A stretch of DNA of 64,000 bases. It comes from Atopsyche davidsoni (lineage: Eukaryota > Arthropoda > Insecta > Trichoptera > Hydrobiosidae). Below are positions 14,601 to 33,270 of the stretch, piece by piece (position 1 is the stretch's first letter; each line of letters starts with the position of its first letter). The DNA lies in contig JAILWY010000012.1 in the NCBI GenBank assembly GCA_022113835.1, forward strand, positions 10,788,001 to 10,852,000. Reading direction: 5' to 3'. The notes beneath the pieces are model-generated. The model searched no databases, was not told the DNA's origin, and worked only from the letters and a program-made list of their open reading frames with translations. The position numbers were made by a program, and so were the translations under genes.

Positions 14601-17600
14601 CTTCAAACGTATAATATATAATATATCAAAACCTTAAATATTCTGATTGAAAAACTTTACTGATTTACTACATTTAAAGCTTACAATAATTTTTAATGAA
14701 ACCTGAATTTAACCGCCAACAACAAAGTTTCATTTATTTTGACGTCAAAACGAACCAGATGAGACGCAAAAGAAAAAAACGAATCTCACTTTTATTTCAA
14801 TTATCGACATGAGTTATAATTATTATCAAAATATAAAACCTCTTTGGTAGTATATTGACATTCAAGTATCGATAAGTTCGTTCTCAGAGAATAGCATCAC
14901 AAATTACGTAACGGAAATTGCAACGATCGTGTGGGCAGCTTCTATTTTAATGCAAAGTATTTCCAGCACTGAAGGTACGTGTAACTTCACCCCATCCAGG
15001 GCCGCCAACTAAGGGGGTGGCACAATTGTTTGCAGTGCAGCCACCACAGCTAAATTAATTATTCTAAAATTAAATCTGTCGTGGGGTCGCTTGCGCTGAG
15101 CTAAACAAGATTATAACAAACCAATTACGCCGAGAAAAACATAGAGGTTTTTATTTGCAAATGTAGCGCTATTAAAAAATAATTTAAAAGAATAGGTAAT
15201 CTTATTTTTCTCAGAAACTGAAATGAAGTTTTTACTCTATGTGGGTTAAACATTTAATTACAAAAAGAGAAATAACGGGAATAAGCAAACGACTACATTA
15301 AACGCGAATACCTTCAATGAGAGAAATTCAAAGAAATCAAAATTGTTTCTAAAGCCATGGGGATTTTTGTTTTATGAAATAATTTTACTCTTCGGGGATG
15401 CGTTATTCTAATTAATAATGCTATGATGGCAAATACTCTCGTATTTGCGTTATCTTCCCTTTGAGTTAGATTGCGATCGTGCAATCATCGCAGCCGCCGA
15501 GAGAAGAGGCCTGGTGAGTGCTTTACTTTCCATCGCGGGTCTGTGAAACTTGTTCACGCAAAGGCAATTTAAAACTTCTGCAAAAAATAATAAGACATAA
15601 TATTTTTAATGCTCAGAGAAAATTCTGAAAAATTTCTATTATCGCTTGGCAATTTCAGTTTTACTGACATGGTAAAATTTTACACTAATTTTCATTAAAT
15701 ACACTACTCATATATGTGTGTTCGCGTCTACGCATAAAATTCTCGATAATAAAAAATAATAACTATTAGTACGAAAGTATTACCCAACCGCCTATATAAG
15801 CTCGCTTAGTAAAACAAAGGTTTAAATTAATTTAAAAATAAATGAAAGAAATTTTGTTTACGCAGAGACAGATTTAATTGTCACAGTCTGAAATTGCTTT
15901 AATCGTGTATTCTTTGCTAATTACATAACATTTAATGAAGAAAATGATAAGAACTGTATCCAATTAATTATTACATTTCTGTATCTAAATAGATATGAAA
16001 TGTGTGCTTCTTGTAGTAAGTGTAGCGAAGAATCTTTCGCTCCAGATATCTTAGTTATTAGCAATAAAAAAAACATTTTTAAAATATTTAAAAAGTTGAA
16101 TGATAAAATTAGTAATCACTCTAAAATATATTTTTGACGATACACAATTTTTAATTCAATGGTATGTACTTGCTTCTGAGAATAAATAGAGTGACCGAAT
16201 ATATTCCACATTCCTTTGTAATTTCGTAATAAGCAAACTGATTAAATGTGATTGAATTAACAATAAAACGTTTGCATTGCACAAAGCTTGTAACCGACGC
16301 ATAGTTTCTCTATATGCCTGTTAAGGACACAATGCCCATGTTATTTACCTGTATAAAGTGAATTCATTATGGAACGTATCTCCACAAGGTAGCACAGCTG
16401 CGTATTATCGATCGATTTATTTATTACACGCTTACTTAGAATTTCTGTGTTTGTGTGATTCACAGTAAAATATGGTGAAGCAGGTTTATTCGTAGCTCCC
16501 TTCCTATTAATCATATTTTTATACTAGTCTACAAACCAAGCTCAAAGACTACATATTACTGTGTGACTAATATAAATGCCCGTTTTCTAAAAAGTTTATA
16601 AGTCATATTATTAAATACGTAGCGCTGGTTGCACAAAGTGTTATTTCTTGGTTAATAGCTGGCTAGGTAAACATTAAAATACAGCTTTAAATAAAACGTG
16701 GACCGTATTCGGTTGGCCATTGATCTGCCTTATAAAGTCTGACCTGAAATATATAAATGTAATATATTGACAGAAAAAAAACCAAATGTCCGAGAGTGCA
16801 AGAATATTGGCCGTGGTTTTCAATTTCACCTATAAATTGAAAATTATCAATAGTTTTCTCGTATTTTTATTAGTATGCCATTTTATTAGTAATCATTTAA
16901 GTATCACTGCACTGAACAGAAATAACGACTTTCAATAATATACTCAAAGATAACATTAAATAAAAGCGATTGCATTTGTAGCAATTTCACAGTGTAGATA
17001 TGGTTGTTGCAACTTAGTTGAAAGATATAACAAATAAATACTAAAAAATCTTGTGATGGAAAAGTGAGTACAAAATTTTAAAGACGCTAGGGTAGATAAT
17101 ACGTTCAAGTACAATAATAAGTGCTACCTGCGAATGTTTAAAAAAGGATCTCCTTCAGTAACATAATATGGGAGATTGTACGTGTCAGTCTGAAGGCGCT
17201 TGGGTGGAAACGGTAAACATTATTCGCCCTTACAAAGCACAGTGACGTCATGCTGAAATCTTTAAGGGACGCTGAGTGAAGGGGGTTAATTAGGCAGCGA
17301 TATTATAAGTGGAGTACCTCATTTCAACACAATTATAATATAGTGGCCAATAAAAAATCTTAACATAATATTTTTACATTTTAACTCCAAACGTTTCGTC
17401 TGTCGAGATTGCGTCATTGTCAAGTTGAGATTTTATTTTAATGTATGTTTTTTGTTTAAAAATCATTAAATTATCATTTTAATGCTGAGTCTGAATAAGT
17501 CTCGATAATAAGACCGCAACGGCAGAAATCTCTATTATTATTTACAAACTCGTCTAGAGGCAGCCTGCTGTGGCCCTATCGCTGTCGCTGATCAAATTCT

Positions 17601-20600
17601 TTTCTAACTATGAGTACCTTCGGATGACTCACTTCAAGAATGATAATTCAATAAGGCGATATTTTAAGAAGTTAAAAAAGGAGACACCATACCTGAATAT
17701 ATTTTAAAGACATTAAATATTTTTACAAACTTGGCTGTTGATAAAAAATTATAATAAAAATTAAGCCGAAGAAAATGAGTACCGTCGTTTAAACGACGAA
17801 AGAAAAATTCAAAAGTTAGGTAATTATAAAAAAATATATATAGAAATATGAAAACTTTACTATTAAAGCATTCAAATAAAAATTATAAAAGAACAGTGAT
17901 TAAATGTAATCCACAGATAAAGAAGATGTGTTTCCGGCGGTCCTGCTAATTACTTGTGCTTATTCTGACATAAATTTAAAATATTATTTTTTACGATGTG
18001 AAAATAGCTCCACCATAAATAAAAATACACAGCTTTGCGACGATCATAGCTTGTTAAATTCTTACAACCAGTCGGGAGATAGTAGAATTAAAAAGTTCCA
18101 AGCATATGACACAGATACTGGGGCAGATGTGTATATATATATATATACACATCTGATTTCAAGTATTTTTATATTTTTTTTGCTTCAATAAATATGAAGC
18201 GTAAAAACGATTGATATACTTAAAAGATCTTGATTGCAGACGCTTTCCATCATGTTGGCAGATTCCATCGCGAAAACAATCGAGAACACGACGTTTTTTG
18301 GCATTCCGTTCCGCGGCGATTTCACGCGCATTCCCTTGAAACATCACAGCCAAGAAGCCGATAAAATGCGAATTCATTACGATATAACTCTGAAATATAA
18401 AAAAAAAAAAAAAACAAAAAAACTTGTTTCGTGACTCGTAACGACTCGATTGAAATCTGTCAAAAGCGAGACGACGGAGTGACATTAATAAAAATAGAGT
18501 AGAAATATGTGCGAGTATATTTCCGTTTCAAAAGTTTATCAGGTCTATGATTACTTTGTGTTTTCTGCCTACTATTTTTGATAATACAAGAAAGAAGACA
18601 AAGCAACCTGCCAGGCAGGACATAATGAGGGTTTTCTTTTGTTGTGTTTGTGTTGTAGCAGTCGCTTATCTGACACAAGGTTACCGAGGAACTTCAAATT
18701 ACAATTAGGCGAAGACACAAGGTTTCAAAAATAATTTACTTGAGTGAGACGCGCGGCTTCCGCTGCTCGCTCTCGCGGCTCGCTGATTACCCAAAAACGC
18801 ACTAAACCTTTCTATGTGCTATTTAAAGACTTCCAATACTTACCATCTTTTAAAAAGAATATTGGAAATAGGGAATTATAGCAATGAAATATAAACATAC
18901 AATACGAACGCTAGTTCACTTTTAAAAAACACAATTTTACAAACTAACCTTCTTGCGAATACGAATCGACAAGTAGATAACAAAAATAAAATTTATGTGT
19001 ATATTTTAAGCACGTTTGTTACTTTATAATGTGAACGCAATATTCGCATATTTTTTTTATACCAGATCCAAAAATTTTCGTGACCGTTGCAATTATATTG
19101 GCAAGGATTACAAATAGCAACATATAAATGCTCAGTATTCATATTTGTATGTACTCGTAAATTAAAATGGCTTAAATATTTTATTTAAAAAAAAAACACT
19201 ATTAATAATTTTTTTACTGTAATTTCTATCGGTATTTCTAATATTTTATTTGTGTTGGTATCAAAGGGCTGAAACAAAATTTATATGCAGGTTCGCAGTA
19301 TCTTCGAATTCGTTCCAAAGAATCCGAAAAATCACTTTAGTAAGCAAATATTTCACATTCACGATATTGGGTGCCGAGCTACGACGTACATTTTTTTCAT
19401 TTAATGTAAAGTAATGTAGTAAGAAACATTGATCTTTTTGTGACCCACTATCTACAAAAATAGATTTAGGTTAATATAAGCACCAACAAAGAAAATATAG
19501 ATATCGATACCGAACATAAAAAAAACTGAGTTGAGAGCTATATAGTACTAAGCCATTAGTCATTTTAAAAGAGAAAATATTTATATAAAATTTTAAAAGA
19601 AATATATCAATATTCAATTGGGTTTAAATTTAAAGTGTTTATATTTAATACTAAAAAAATAAAACAGTTAAAATGTGATTTTTTGTGATTTGCGTCTTAA
19701 AACACCTTGCCTGATTTTGGATACTCAGGGAAACTTCTATGTGCCAATTCGCTATTGAAAAGCCGCATATCTAAACCCCCTCACAAAGACTCCTCTAAAC
19801 CAGAATCTAAGATAATATTCTCTGCTAGGAATACAAAGTAAATTACCTAGCTTAATAGTTTAACTAATGTAGCAAGTTAGAAATCCTTCGATGCGAAAAC
19901 TTCTAAGTTACGATTCAATTAAGCAACGCCGCTCTGCACGTCAACCCGTATATAGGCTCGGGGCTCGAAACTGCCTCAGTTTATGACATATAAGGTAAAC
20001 GAGCGCAATTGTTGGATGCGACATGTCGTCAAACCAGTTGGCGACTTGTAGCTCACGATACGGCGCTCGCCCGCCGAGCCGGAACATCGGATAATAACTG
20101 AGGGATAATCCTTTAATATTTTAGAAGCTTACCTTAAAGTATACAGTATAATAAATAGCTGTTTTTGTTCTACCTGTGATTAAGCATTCATTATCTAGCG
20201 CATTACTTTTCAGTCAGCTTAAAAAATATTTAAAAAACTTCGGCGTTTGTAAACTGTCTATATAAAGTATTTTTGGCTGGATAACTAAAAAGTGATTTTT
20301 TTAAAAATAAAAACCCCATTGAATTAAACTGTAACGTAGTATTTCTGATAGTAATTTTTAATATTATATTAATATGTTTTTCAGTGTGTATTCAACGCTA
20401 TTGTCAACAAATATCATGGGCCTTGATGTTAATACGATTCACACAAATTATTATATTGCGAGTAATAATAGTCTGTTTTCCAATCATACTTGGGACGCGT
20501 CAAGTGCATCGCGTCGATGCACGGTAAATATTTTAATATTTTTACAACTAGTTGAACTATATAATATGCACAGAGTAACAGCAAGCAAATATACAAATAA

Positions 20601-20987
20601 TCGCTTGGAGAATAAAACGAGGTTTAGTGCCTTCGACCTGTTGCGCTGTAGGTGCTTGCATAGTAACCAATTGAGTCAGTCCAGTGTACACACCGATAGA
20701 TTATCGCATTATTACCCAAACTGATTGCATTCAAAAGCAAGCTTTTTAAAATAAATATCCATGGCTACTCAAATATTACAAATCATTTTGTATACTTTAT
20801 AAATTTCTAGTTTTATCGACAATTCTTATTGAAAAATCCGCACTTGTTCCCCTGTACGTGTTTTGCTGTGTTTACAGTATTTTTTTAGGTAATCGATTTG
20901 AAATTGTATAAATCGATAACTTAGGTAATACATTTTCTAGATGTTTTAAATTCGAAGGTTGCTCGCTAGAGTAGCTTAGCAGCTTAC
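6491..20987 (-). other. Long AT-rich intron of the Rgl long isoform
   Basis: About 14.5 kb without a supportable gene. Open frames are short, AT-rich and without recognisable domains. It holds a (TA)n tract at 11557-11616 and small GC-richer patches (about 9.29, 14.1, 15.0 and 18.75 kb) that gave no convincing exon. Confidence 0.5.
11557..11616. repeat. (TA)n microsatellite, about 30 units
   Basis: An uninterrupted alternating AT tract read directly from the sequence. It produces artificial Tyr-Ile open frames on both strands. Confidence 0.97.
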
Positions 20988-21176
20988 CTTGACGTACCAC
21001 CTGGTACTGGACTGCAGAGACTTGGCAGTCTTGCGGGGGGTGGAGGGTTGTTTGGGGCGAGGGGAGGTCTGGAGCCGTGCCTGCCCGCACCGCTGAGCCA
21101 GCTGTTTAGTCTTCTCTGCCAACGTGTGATAAAAATCGGAGCCCGAGTGGGTGCAACTTGACGTCCACACCAACAT
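20988..21176 (-). CDS. Rgl: Alternative first coding exon of Rgl (long isoform, 63 residues)
   Basis: A GC-rich minus-strand open stretch begins MLVWTSSCTHSGSDFYHTLA and ends STRWYVK at a strong donor (AAG|gtaagc). It leaves in phase 0, which matches the phase 0 entry of the Rgl exon at 5842-5946, so the joined protein reads WYVK-QPTWRLWGEE. An in-frame TGA sits two codons before the ATG, which supports this ATG as the start unless another exon is spliced in between. The peptide is basic and rich in Ser, Pro and Gln (for example SPRPKQPSTPRKTAKS), consistent with a disordered N-terminal extension. It would be separated from the next exon by a 15-kb intron. That it belongs to Rgl is inferred from strand, phase and position, since no other downstream gene is visible. 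Confidence 0.6.
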
Positions 21177-24100
21177 GATTCACAATGTCAGCTGATTGGT
21201 CTATCTCAAAATTCTTAGGTCACTTAATAACACGGTTCTCTGGTATAAATTGTTGCAGTCATCCCCGTAATTAACGACTGATTTATCAATCTCATTCAGT
21301 TGATGTTATACTGAAAATCGCAAATTATACCGTTTTCAATTCTACTGAACATCCGCGAAACTTACAGGGAAAATCAGAATTTATAATATTTTCCATTATT
21401 AGCTCTCAGAAATAAAGTAATTTATTATTTTTTAATGCTCACATATTATTAATATACACATATAATACGTTATAAAAAACGCACAGATTTATTGATAAAA
21501 ATTTAGTTAGTTTAAAATACGGTAATGTATTTTCGAGTATTTTCATGTCATTTCCTCTTTCCATCATCGACGTGATGTCCAAAGTTACGTACTAGTTTGC
21601 AAGTGTATGCATAGCTACACAACAATTCGTTCCATTGATAAAGCACTGACTCTAGTGTTGAATAGATGTTACTTTAGGAAGTAAAACCACACTATTTAGC
21701 AGAAGTCGGCATCAGTGTGTCGCTTCTGACGTATTATTGTTACAAATTTAGCGATATCATAATTTATCATGGTTTTTAATGATTACCCGTTTTTTTTCAC
21801 AATTAATAGTAATGACGTCAGATGAGTCAACTCTGACAATGAGAGCATCATTACTCCGTTATCTGTTTTTTTATAATTTTAGTTATATTACGTATTGAAT
21901 AAAAAAAATCCACTAAGAACAGGAATTAAAGATTACATAAATCAAATTACAATTCATTATTATTTTATATCTTTATTAGGTTAAAGATCTTTTCCTGTCG
22001 TCTCTAATAATAAATAAAGTCAAAATCATCACTAACCCTAATCCAAGTCAAATTATGAGAAATCCAAGGTTGATGAACATTTTTTTGCATACTGTTTACT
22101 GAAATGGTATATTTGATCTCTTTGACAATTTGATACGTAATTATGTTATGGTATAAAACAAGTTGTTGAATTTTTAAGAACTAACGATACTATTACGGAT
22201 AAGAGTCTAGAATATTCAAATCGGTTATGTTTTTATAACTAAAGACCACTGATTGCATGTTAATGGATAGTTAAACGAATTATAAAAAAGCATGGTCGGA
22301 GAGTTGTGAAGTGCCTCCATTGTTTCAGTTTGTGTTCTCAAGTTCTCACGCTTCCCGTACAAACAATGACCACAAAATTGCAGCAAGGCACAAGACTGCA
22401 AGGAAAGCCACACATGGCCGCGCATGCATGACTTGCGGATGCAGTACCGACCCAACAGAACCAAACAAACCAAACAAACCGACGAGCTACATGGGACACG
22501 CTGTCCCATTTACGAACAAAAAACACACCAATCTTAAAGACATTAGTGGAGGAGAAGGTGGCAGTTTTGAAACCTGGCTAGATTTTTGTTGTATTTAAAG
22601 AAGAATATCTACAAAGAGTTTAGGTGTTAGAGGGCGGTTTTTCTCCGCCCTCGGAGGCTCGAACATCTCAGTCATAATGTCAAAAACAAGAAGTCATAAA
22701 TAACGCAGCCTACACCCAAAAACTAAATAAAACATATTTAGGATAACAATTTTCACCATTAAGGAATAAAATATTTTATAAAAGCTGAAATTTATTTTTG
22801 AAATCAAGGCAAATAAATATTTGAAATTAGGTACAATATTTTTACGTATTTAAAAAAATAAAATCACTAACTTAAGTGTCTTCATGATACAACGTATAAC
22901 CAGTATCAAAATTCAGAGCTTCCAAAATAATAATCTAAAGCAGTAATTTTTGTAAAAAAAATACTATAATATATACTTATTCTTTATAAATAAATACAGG
23001 TTCTTAATACAATTTCAAAATAACAAAGCATTTGAAGCGAGTTCACGGTTAATAGTTAACATGAAAAAAAAAATAACCTAACATTTATTATTATAAAAAT
23101 AATATGTGGTATTTCAATCAAATCTGATCGGTAGAAAACGACAAAATTACTATCTGATCTTATAATACTCCAAAACTGGATTGGAAGATATCAATTACAA
23201 CGATATTCGGTAAAATAATTTTTGATAAATATAACATCAAAAATATGATATCAGATATTAAATATCCGATGGGAATTCACAAAATAACCGCGGGGTTCCA
23301 AATCACCACAGTCTCCTCTTTTGAAGCCTTGGTTCGTGTGTAACCGGCCACTGACTACGTATACTTTAAACAATAAATATATTTAAAAAATATATTTGAT
23401 GACTAATGATTTTTAAAAAAAGGTGTGCGCAATACAACATGGATCAAATATATAATTTCAGGTGATTCTTTTATTTGAGGTGTGATACAATAAAACTGGG
23501 TATGGTTTGTACTCTAAATGGTAAAATCAATAATGATTCAGAAATTTATCTAGATTGCTCATAACATATTTACAAACACAATCGAACGTTATCCACTTCA
23601 CCATTTGTAGGTGAATTTGTGTTTTTTCCTATTAATTATCACATTTAATGTTGTAAGTCAGGCCGTGAAATTTATATCGTGAGTATCCCTTAAAATCTCA
23701 ATTATAATGAATTTTATTTAAGATATAATATAATTTCTACACAAACGTAACACAATTTTTATCGGTCAAAAATAATATATATATTTTTCAATATCCAAAT
23801 GTCAAACAATATAGCAAGCAATATATTTGTTTAATATCGAGCATCATAATCCTAAAATTTACACCACGTACAACTTCATTTTTAATGAATTGCATTTTTC
23901 TTAAAAACATGAAGAAAATGTAATGCTAATCTTATCAATTTTTATAATTCAAAATGTTTTAAGTCACATAAGTATGGATACACGAGTTTTCTATAATATC
24001 TGGAAAAATTATCACTGTCTTGTTTACGAGCATTAAAATAGGACTTATTCATTTCGAAATGAGCTATTTCTTAATTTATTCTGAAACTGCATTCACAATA

Positions 24101-24361
24101 CAGGACTAAAAGATAAATCAAATGTGTGCTAAATTTTGAATCTTTCTTAGCAAACTCTACAAAAAAAATTAAGAGTTTGTAGTAATCTTTTTTGAAACTA
24201 ACAAGATTGGATAGTCAGCGATTCAAACAAGTTATATTAAAATTATGTATGTTTATTAATATACATAAATATAAACCGAATACACCGCTTTTACATTTAG
24301 ATATATCAATATACATAAATTACAATTTCGGAAGTTTTGAAAATCGACCAAATTCACTCAC
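21177..24361. other. AT-rich DNA upstream of the Rgl long-isoform exon
   Basis: Intron or intergenic DNA. A GC-richer patch at about 22.31-22.55 kb is open on both strands (about 95 codons each) but shows no domain or matching splice sites. Nothing else is supportable. Confidence 0.4.
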
Positions 24362-24700
24362 GATTTCTACAACTTTTGTTTACGAATAAATACAAAAAAC
24401 ACAGTTCCTCGACAAAACACTTCGGATGGCGCGTCTACTCCCGCACAAAGAGACCTCCGGAAATAATCAAAGTTATGATTTAAAATGTACAAAACGAAAG
24501 CCGGGAAGCATGCAAATCGATAAACGGGATTATTAAAACTCGCGGCAGTCGGCTTTCCCGCGGCTCGGCGGACGGAGCGAGGGACAGCGCGCGACTGCGG
24601 CTCGGCCCGCCCGGAGCCCGCCGGGTGCCCGCCACCCGCCACCCGCCACCCTCCACCCGCCACCCGCCACCCGCCACCCGCCACCCAGACCTGGCCCTAG
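24362..24700 (-). promoter_or_regulatory. CpG-rich island and probable non-coding first exon, minus strand
   Basis: A CpG-rich stretch (about 24.54-24.69 kb) stands out from the AT-rich surroundings. Reading leftwards on the minus strand it passes into ordinary leader-like sequence and reaches a strong donor, GAAATC|gtgagtg, at 24361/24362. No conserved frame crosses the donor, so it would be a 5' UTR exon. As the only gene downstream on this strand is Rgl (next exon 20988-21176), an upstream Rgl promoter is the simplest reading. The assignment is inference. Confidence 0.35.
24627..24686. repeat. Minisatellite of the 7-base unit CCACCCG, about 8 copies
   Basis: Directly visible tandem heptamer on the plus strand (GGTGGCG on the minus strand) with one variant copy (ctccacc). 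It sits inside the CpG-rich island at 24.5 kb and creates a false Gly-Trp-Arg-Val repeat frame on the minus strand. Confidence 0.95.
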
Positions 24701-26260
24701 CCGACGTACAGTACAAGTGCAAACTGGACGTCAAAATCAATTTCAAATTTGCTACAGTGTTATAAGTAAGTATAAAAAATTTTAAGTGACCAAGAAATAA
24801 TTTTATAAAAAACGCATTGCATGTTGAAAGAATATTCTCAATATACACGGATACCTAATTTTATTACTACAATCAAATTTTTTTGATATGCAACAAAGCA
24901 AAAAATATATAAAAAGTAGCTATTTTTCTAAATATTAAAAAACCAATGATAGTTATGTTTTCTATTATTGTATATATATATATATAATTAGTCCCATTCA
25001 ATTAGTTTGGAGCAGCGCTAGCTCAGCAAAACTTAGAAAAATGAAAGCGTGATTGACATTGCGGATTGAGTGCATTTGCAGAACTGATTGCACCAATCGA
25101 AGTTTTTATTTCGTTGATATTACGACGATCCGCATTGATTTCGAAAGTGAGCACTCACAAACGAGCCATTAAATAATTACTCGATGAATATTTTATTGAA
25201 AAACGTATTTATAAACTACTCCAATTAATGGCATTGCATAAATTTTACTTTGTGGCAATTCAGTAACGTTAAAAATAGTCTTTTCGTAGAATAAAACGTA
25301 AAATTTTATCTGATTGTCTTCCTGGTGGGCGAGCGTAATGGAGCATGAATGCAATTATTGCGTAACATGCAAAAAGTCTCTTTAAAAATACATTAAGAAA
25401 ACGTAAATACGTCCATTAAAATCATCGTCAACCTTCTGTCTGTCTCGGGCTACTCCCCTTCGATAAATAATTGCACCTTGGTATTCAATAAATCGTTGAC
25501 TGAAATAATGGGCGGTTTGTCATCGTTTGCCGTTTAAAATACGATAAAATCTTCAAGAGTACACAAAGTCAAATTTACATTTCGAAAGAAATGCTGTTTT
25601 GACACTAATTCCGTAATGTAAACACACACTTGCGAGATGCATCGCGTATCGAGACGCTGACTTTTCAATAGCCGAGTTTGTTAGTGTTACACTTATTTAT
25701 AATGGATCATTGTTATGGTTTCATAAAAAAATAATCAGAGCTGGCTACGCACTCCTCGGCTACTCGCTCGGACAAACGATTTAACCGCCACTAGATGAGG
25801 TGACTGTAAATTCAATAATTGAATTTTTACCTCGAACAATTAGCGTTGAGAAAATAAAACTCTTGTCATACTAGGAAATCAAAATGTTAAAAAGTGCTTT
25901 AAAAGACAAAACTGGGTTTAAAATTCGCTTTGTTTGCCATAACCTGCATTCCTCCCTAAATAGTATACTCATATAAATGCTCAAACATGAAAGTAAAATG
26001 ACCTAAGAATGGAGGCTTTTGAAAGTTCTAGAAAAAAAACAAAAAAAATATTTTGTCTCAGAATAAGTGATATTTCAGTGACATTTACGCTGTGTCCTAA
26101 TTCGGTGTCGTACGATGACAATATGCGTATTTATTTTATAACACCATTACGATTATTCACTTTACACGCGATACTTGCAATTTCTAAAATGATACTACCG
26201 GTAAAATAGATATGACAATTATCGTAAAACACACATACGGACATATAATTACTGAATATT
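24701..26260. other. AT-rich DNA, nothing identified
   Basis: No exon, RNA gene or repeat beyond a short (TA)n at about 24.97 kb was seen. Confidence 0.4.
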
Positions 26261-26274
26261 TTTTTTTTTTAAAC

Positions 26275-26439
26275 TTGAATAAAAATTCCAGAATGCTTAG
26301 CAAACGCGTGCTGCGTTGGGCATAATTTATTTTTCCCACTAACGCATATTTCGGAGTTCGATGTCACGAGCAGGAGCAGCCACACCGCTAGCGCCGCCCG
26401 GCGACAACACATTAAGCTCATGCAGCGATACTCAACCTT
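26275..26439 (-). CDS. Possible first exon of a secreted or membrane protein (unrecognised)
   Basis: A minus-strand frame with two possible early starts reads MCCRRAALAVWLLLLVTSNS, followed by Glu-Ile-Cys-Val-Ser-Gly and a Cys-containing tail. That is the shape of a signal peptide: basic start, hydrophobic Leu/Val core and a small-residue cleavage region. A TATAAAA-like box lies upstream on the same strand at about 26.5 kb. No strong donor follows (a weak gtttaaa after ATTCAA), and no partner exon was found to the left. It may be a chance frame in a promoter-like patch. Confidence 0.2.
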
Positions 26440-26469
26440 TTTCTCTCTCGAGCCACACACAACTGTTCG

Positions 26470-31890
<5,421 letters not shown>

Positions 31891-31898
31891 CCTTGCAG

Positions 31899-31975
31899 TG
31901 CTCAGGAGAGAACAGCGGGCGGCTCCAGCGCAGTGCCCGGCACACGCGATCACGGACCGGGGCCTGACCTCCCAG
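31899..31975 (+). other. Candidate plus-strand exon (77 nt), gene unknown
   Basis: A GC-rich block is bounded by a good acceptor (gacccttgcag) and a consensus donor (CCCAG|gtgagg) on the plus strand. Two of three frames are open. A second mini-exon-like stretch follows (ttgttgcag at 32038, gtgagt just after 32070). No domain is recognisable. It could belong to a non-coding RNA antisense to Rgl or be a chance arrangement in a GC-rich patch. Confidence 0.2.
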
Positions 31976-33240
31976 GTGAGGTGCAGAGGAATCGGCGATG
32001 AGTATAACACCTTCACCGGACAGCGTTATTGTTGCAGGAAACAAAATAAACTTTTCATAGGTTAAGTAAGGTGAGTGTTGTTGGTTGCTAGAGTGCGTAT
32101 ATGCTTCCATATAATACATCAAGTGATCATTAAGTACGTGTTCATTTATTAGAATTAGATTGCGAGTATCTTAGCAGAGAACACTTCCTGGATAAAGCAG
32201 TTGTAACGATGTTCATACCTCATGAAAAAACGTACTAAAAGAGTAATTGGAAAATAATTTATCAAGAAAGTATTTTATTTCTGTTTCCGTGCTTTGTTGG
32301 TTGGATGAACGCTGAAAGAATAAAAGAAAAAATATAATTAGTTCGCATTTATACGAACTTCGTGTAAAAAACCGTTAATTTTAACTGTGTGGCGATGTGT
32401 ACTATTTTTCAATTTAAGTTATTGACCCCAATTAATTACTTTAAAATTATTGACCTTTAATTATTTAATTTGTACACACAATGTACACCTTCGGTTACTT
32501 GAGGCTTCTCAATAACGGTACTTACAGAACTAGTTTTTTTTTCTTTTCTTCTTATACTCGTATATCGTTAATTCTTGTTTTTGGTGTCACAAAAAATTAC
32601 GATAGCAAAAAACTAACTAGAATCAGTAATTAAAAAAGAACAATTAAAGCAGATAGAAATACCCGATAGAATTGACGATTCAATTTACTCGCGTGCTAAT
32701 TTTACTGCTTCATTCAATCCAGTCCGTTTAAATTTGATACTTTTTGAAGTAATCAAACATTATAAAATAGCTATGACTTCATTTATTTTTGTGTATATTT
32801 TTTAATACACGAAAGATAAGTAAATTATGTAAAAATTATATCGTTTGCTAGTACACACTAAAATCTAAGCTCAGATAATATATAAGATAAGCCGGATTCG
32901 AGCCGAGAACCCCACGATACCCACCGAACCGCAACGCTGTTTTTGAAAAGTTAATAGAAGTACCCAACATTCAACTGTAAATAAATATGGCTTTAGTAAG
33001 ACATCTCTGACAGTCTATCTGTGATTTACTAACGAAATCACACACATAGTTAAATTACAATCACAGCTTGGTGGAAATTTTCTTCAAAAACAAAATATTT
33101 CGGCTCGGTCACGTTTGTGCATGCATACGTATGTATATTTGAATGTCATTAAAATTCAACGTTTTTTCTGAAAAGCAGGTCGGGCAGCGCGCGAAGTCAG
33201 CCAGTCTGGGCACGTCGCGTGCCCGGCGGAGTGCGCGAGG

Positions 33241-33270
33241 TGAGGTGAGGTTAGGTTAGGTTAGGTTAGG
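33241..33270 (+). repeat. Short interstitial TTAGG run (4 perfect units after TGAGG variants)
   Basis: Four perfect TTAGG units at 33251-33270 follow degenerate TGAGG units. TTAGG is the ancestral insect telomere repeat. The flanks (33180-33240 and 33271-33360) are unusually GC-rich for this window and look like transposon debris, but no domain could be read. Confidence 0.8.

Noticed and set aside
18159..18485. 108-codon minus-strand frame and a 66-codon plus-strand frame
   Set aside because: Low-complexity Lys/Phe tails from an A-rich run and no recognisable domain.
20374..20724. 116-codon plus-strand frame
   Set aside because: AT-rich, no domain, no splice or promoter support; within the length expected by chance in 64 kb.
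22225..22598. Cys-rich open frames of about 95 codons on both strands
   Set aside because: No matching splice sites or family pattern; overlapping frames cancel each other as evidence.
24367..24848. Gly-Trp-Arg-Val repeat protein on the minus strand
   Set aside because: Product of the CCACCCG minisatellite; no conserved flanks and a frame change either side.
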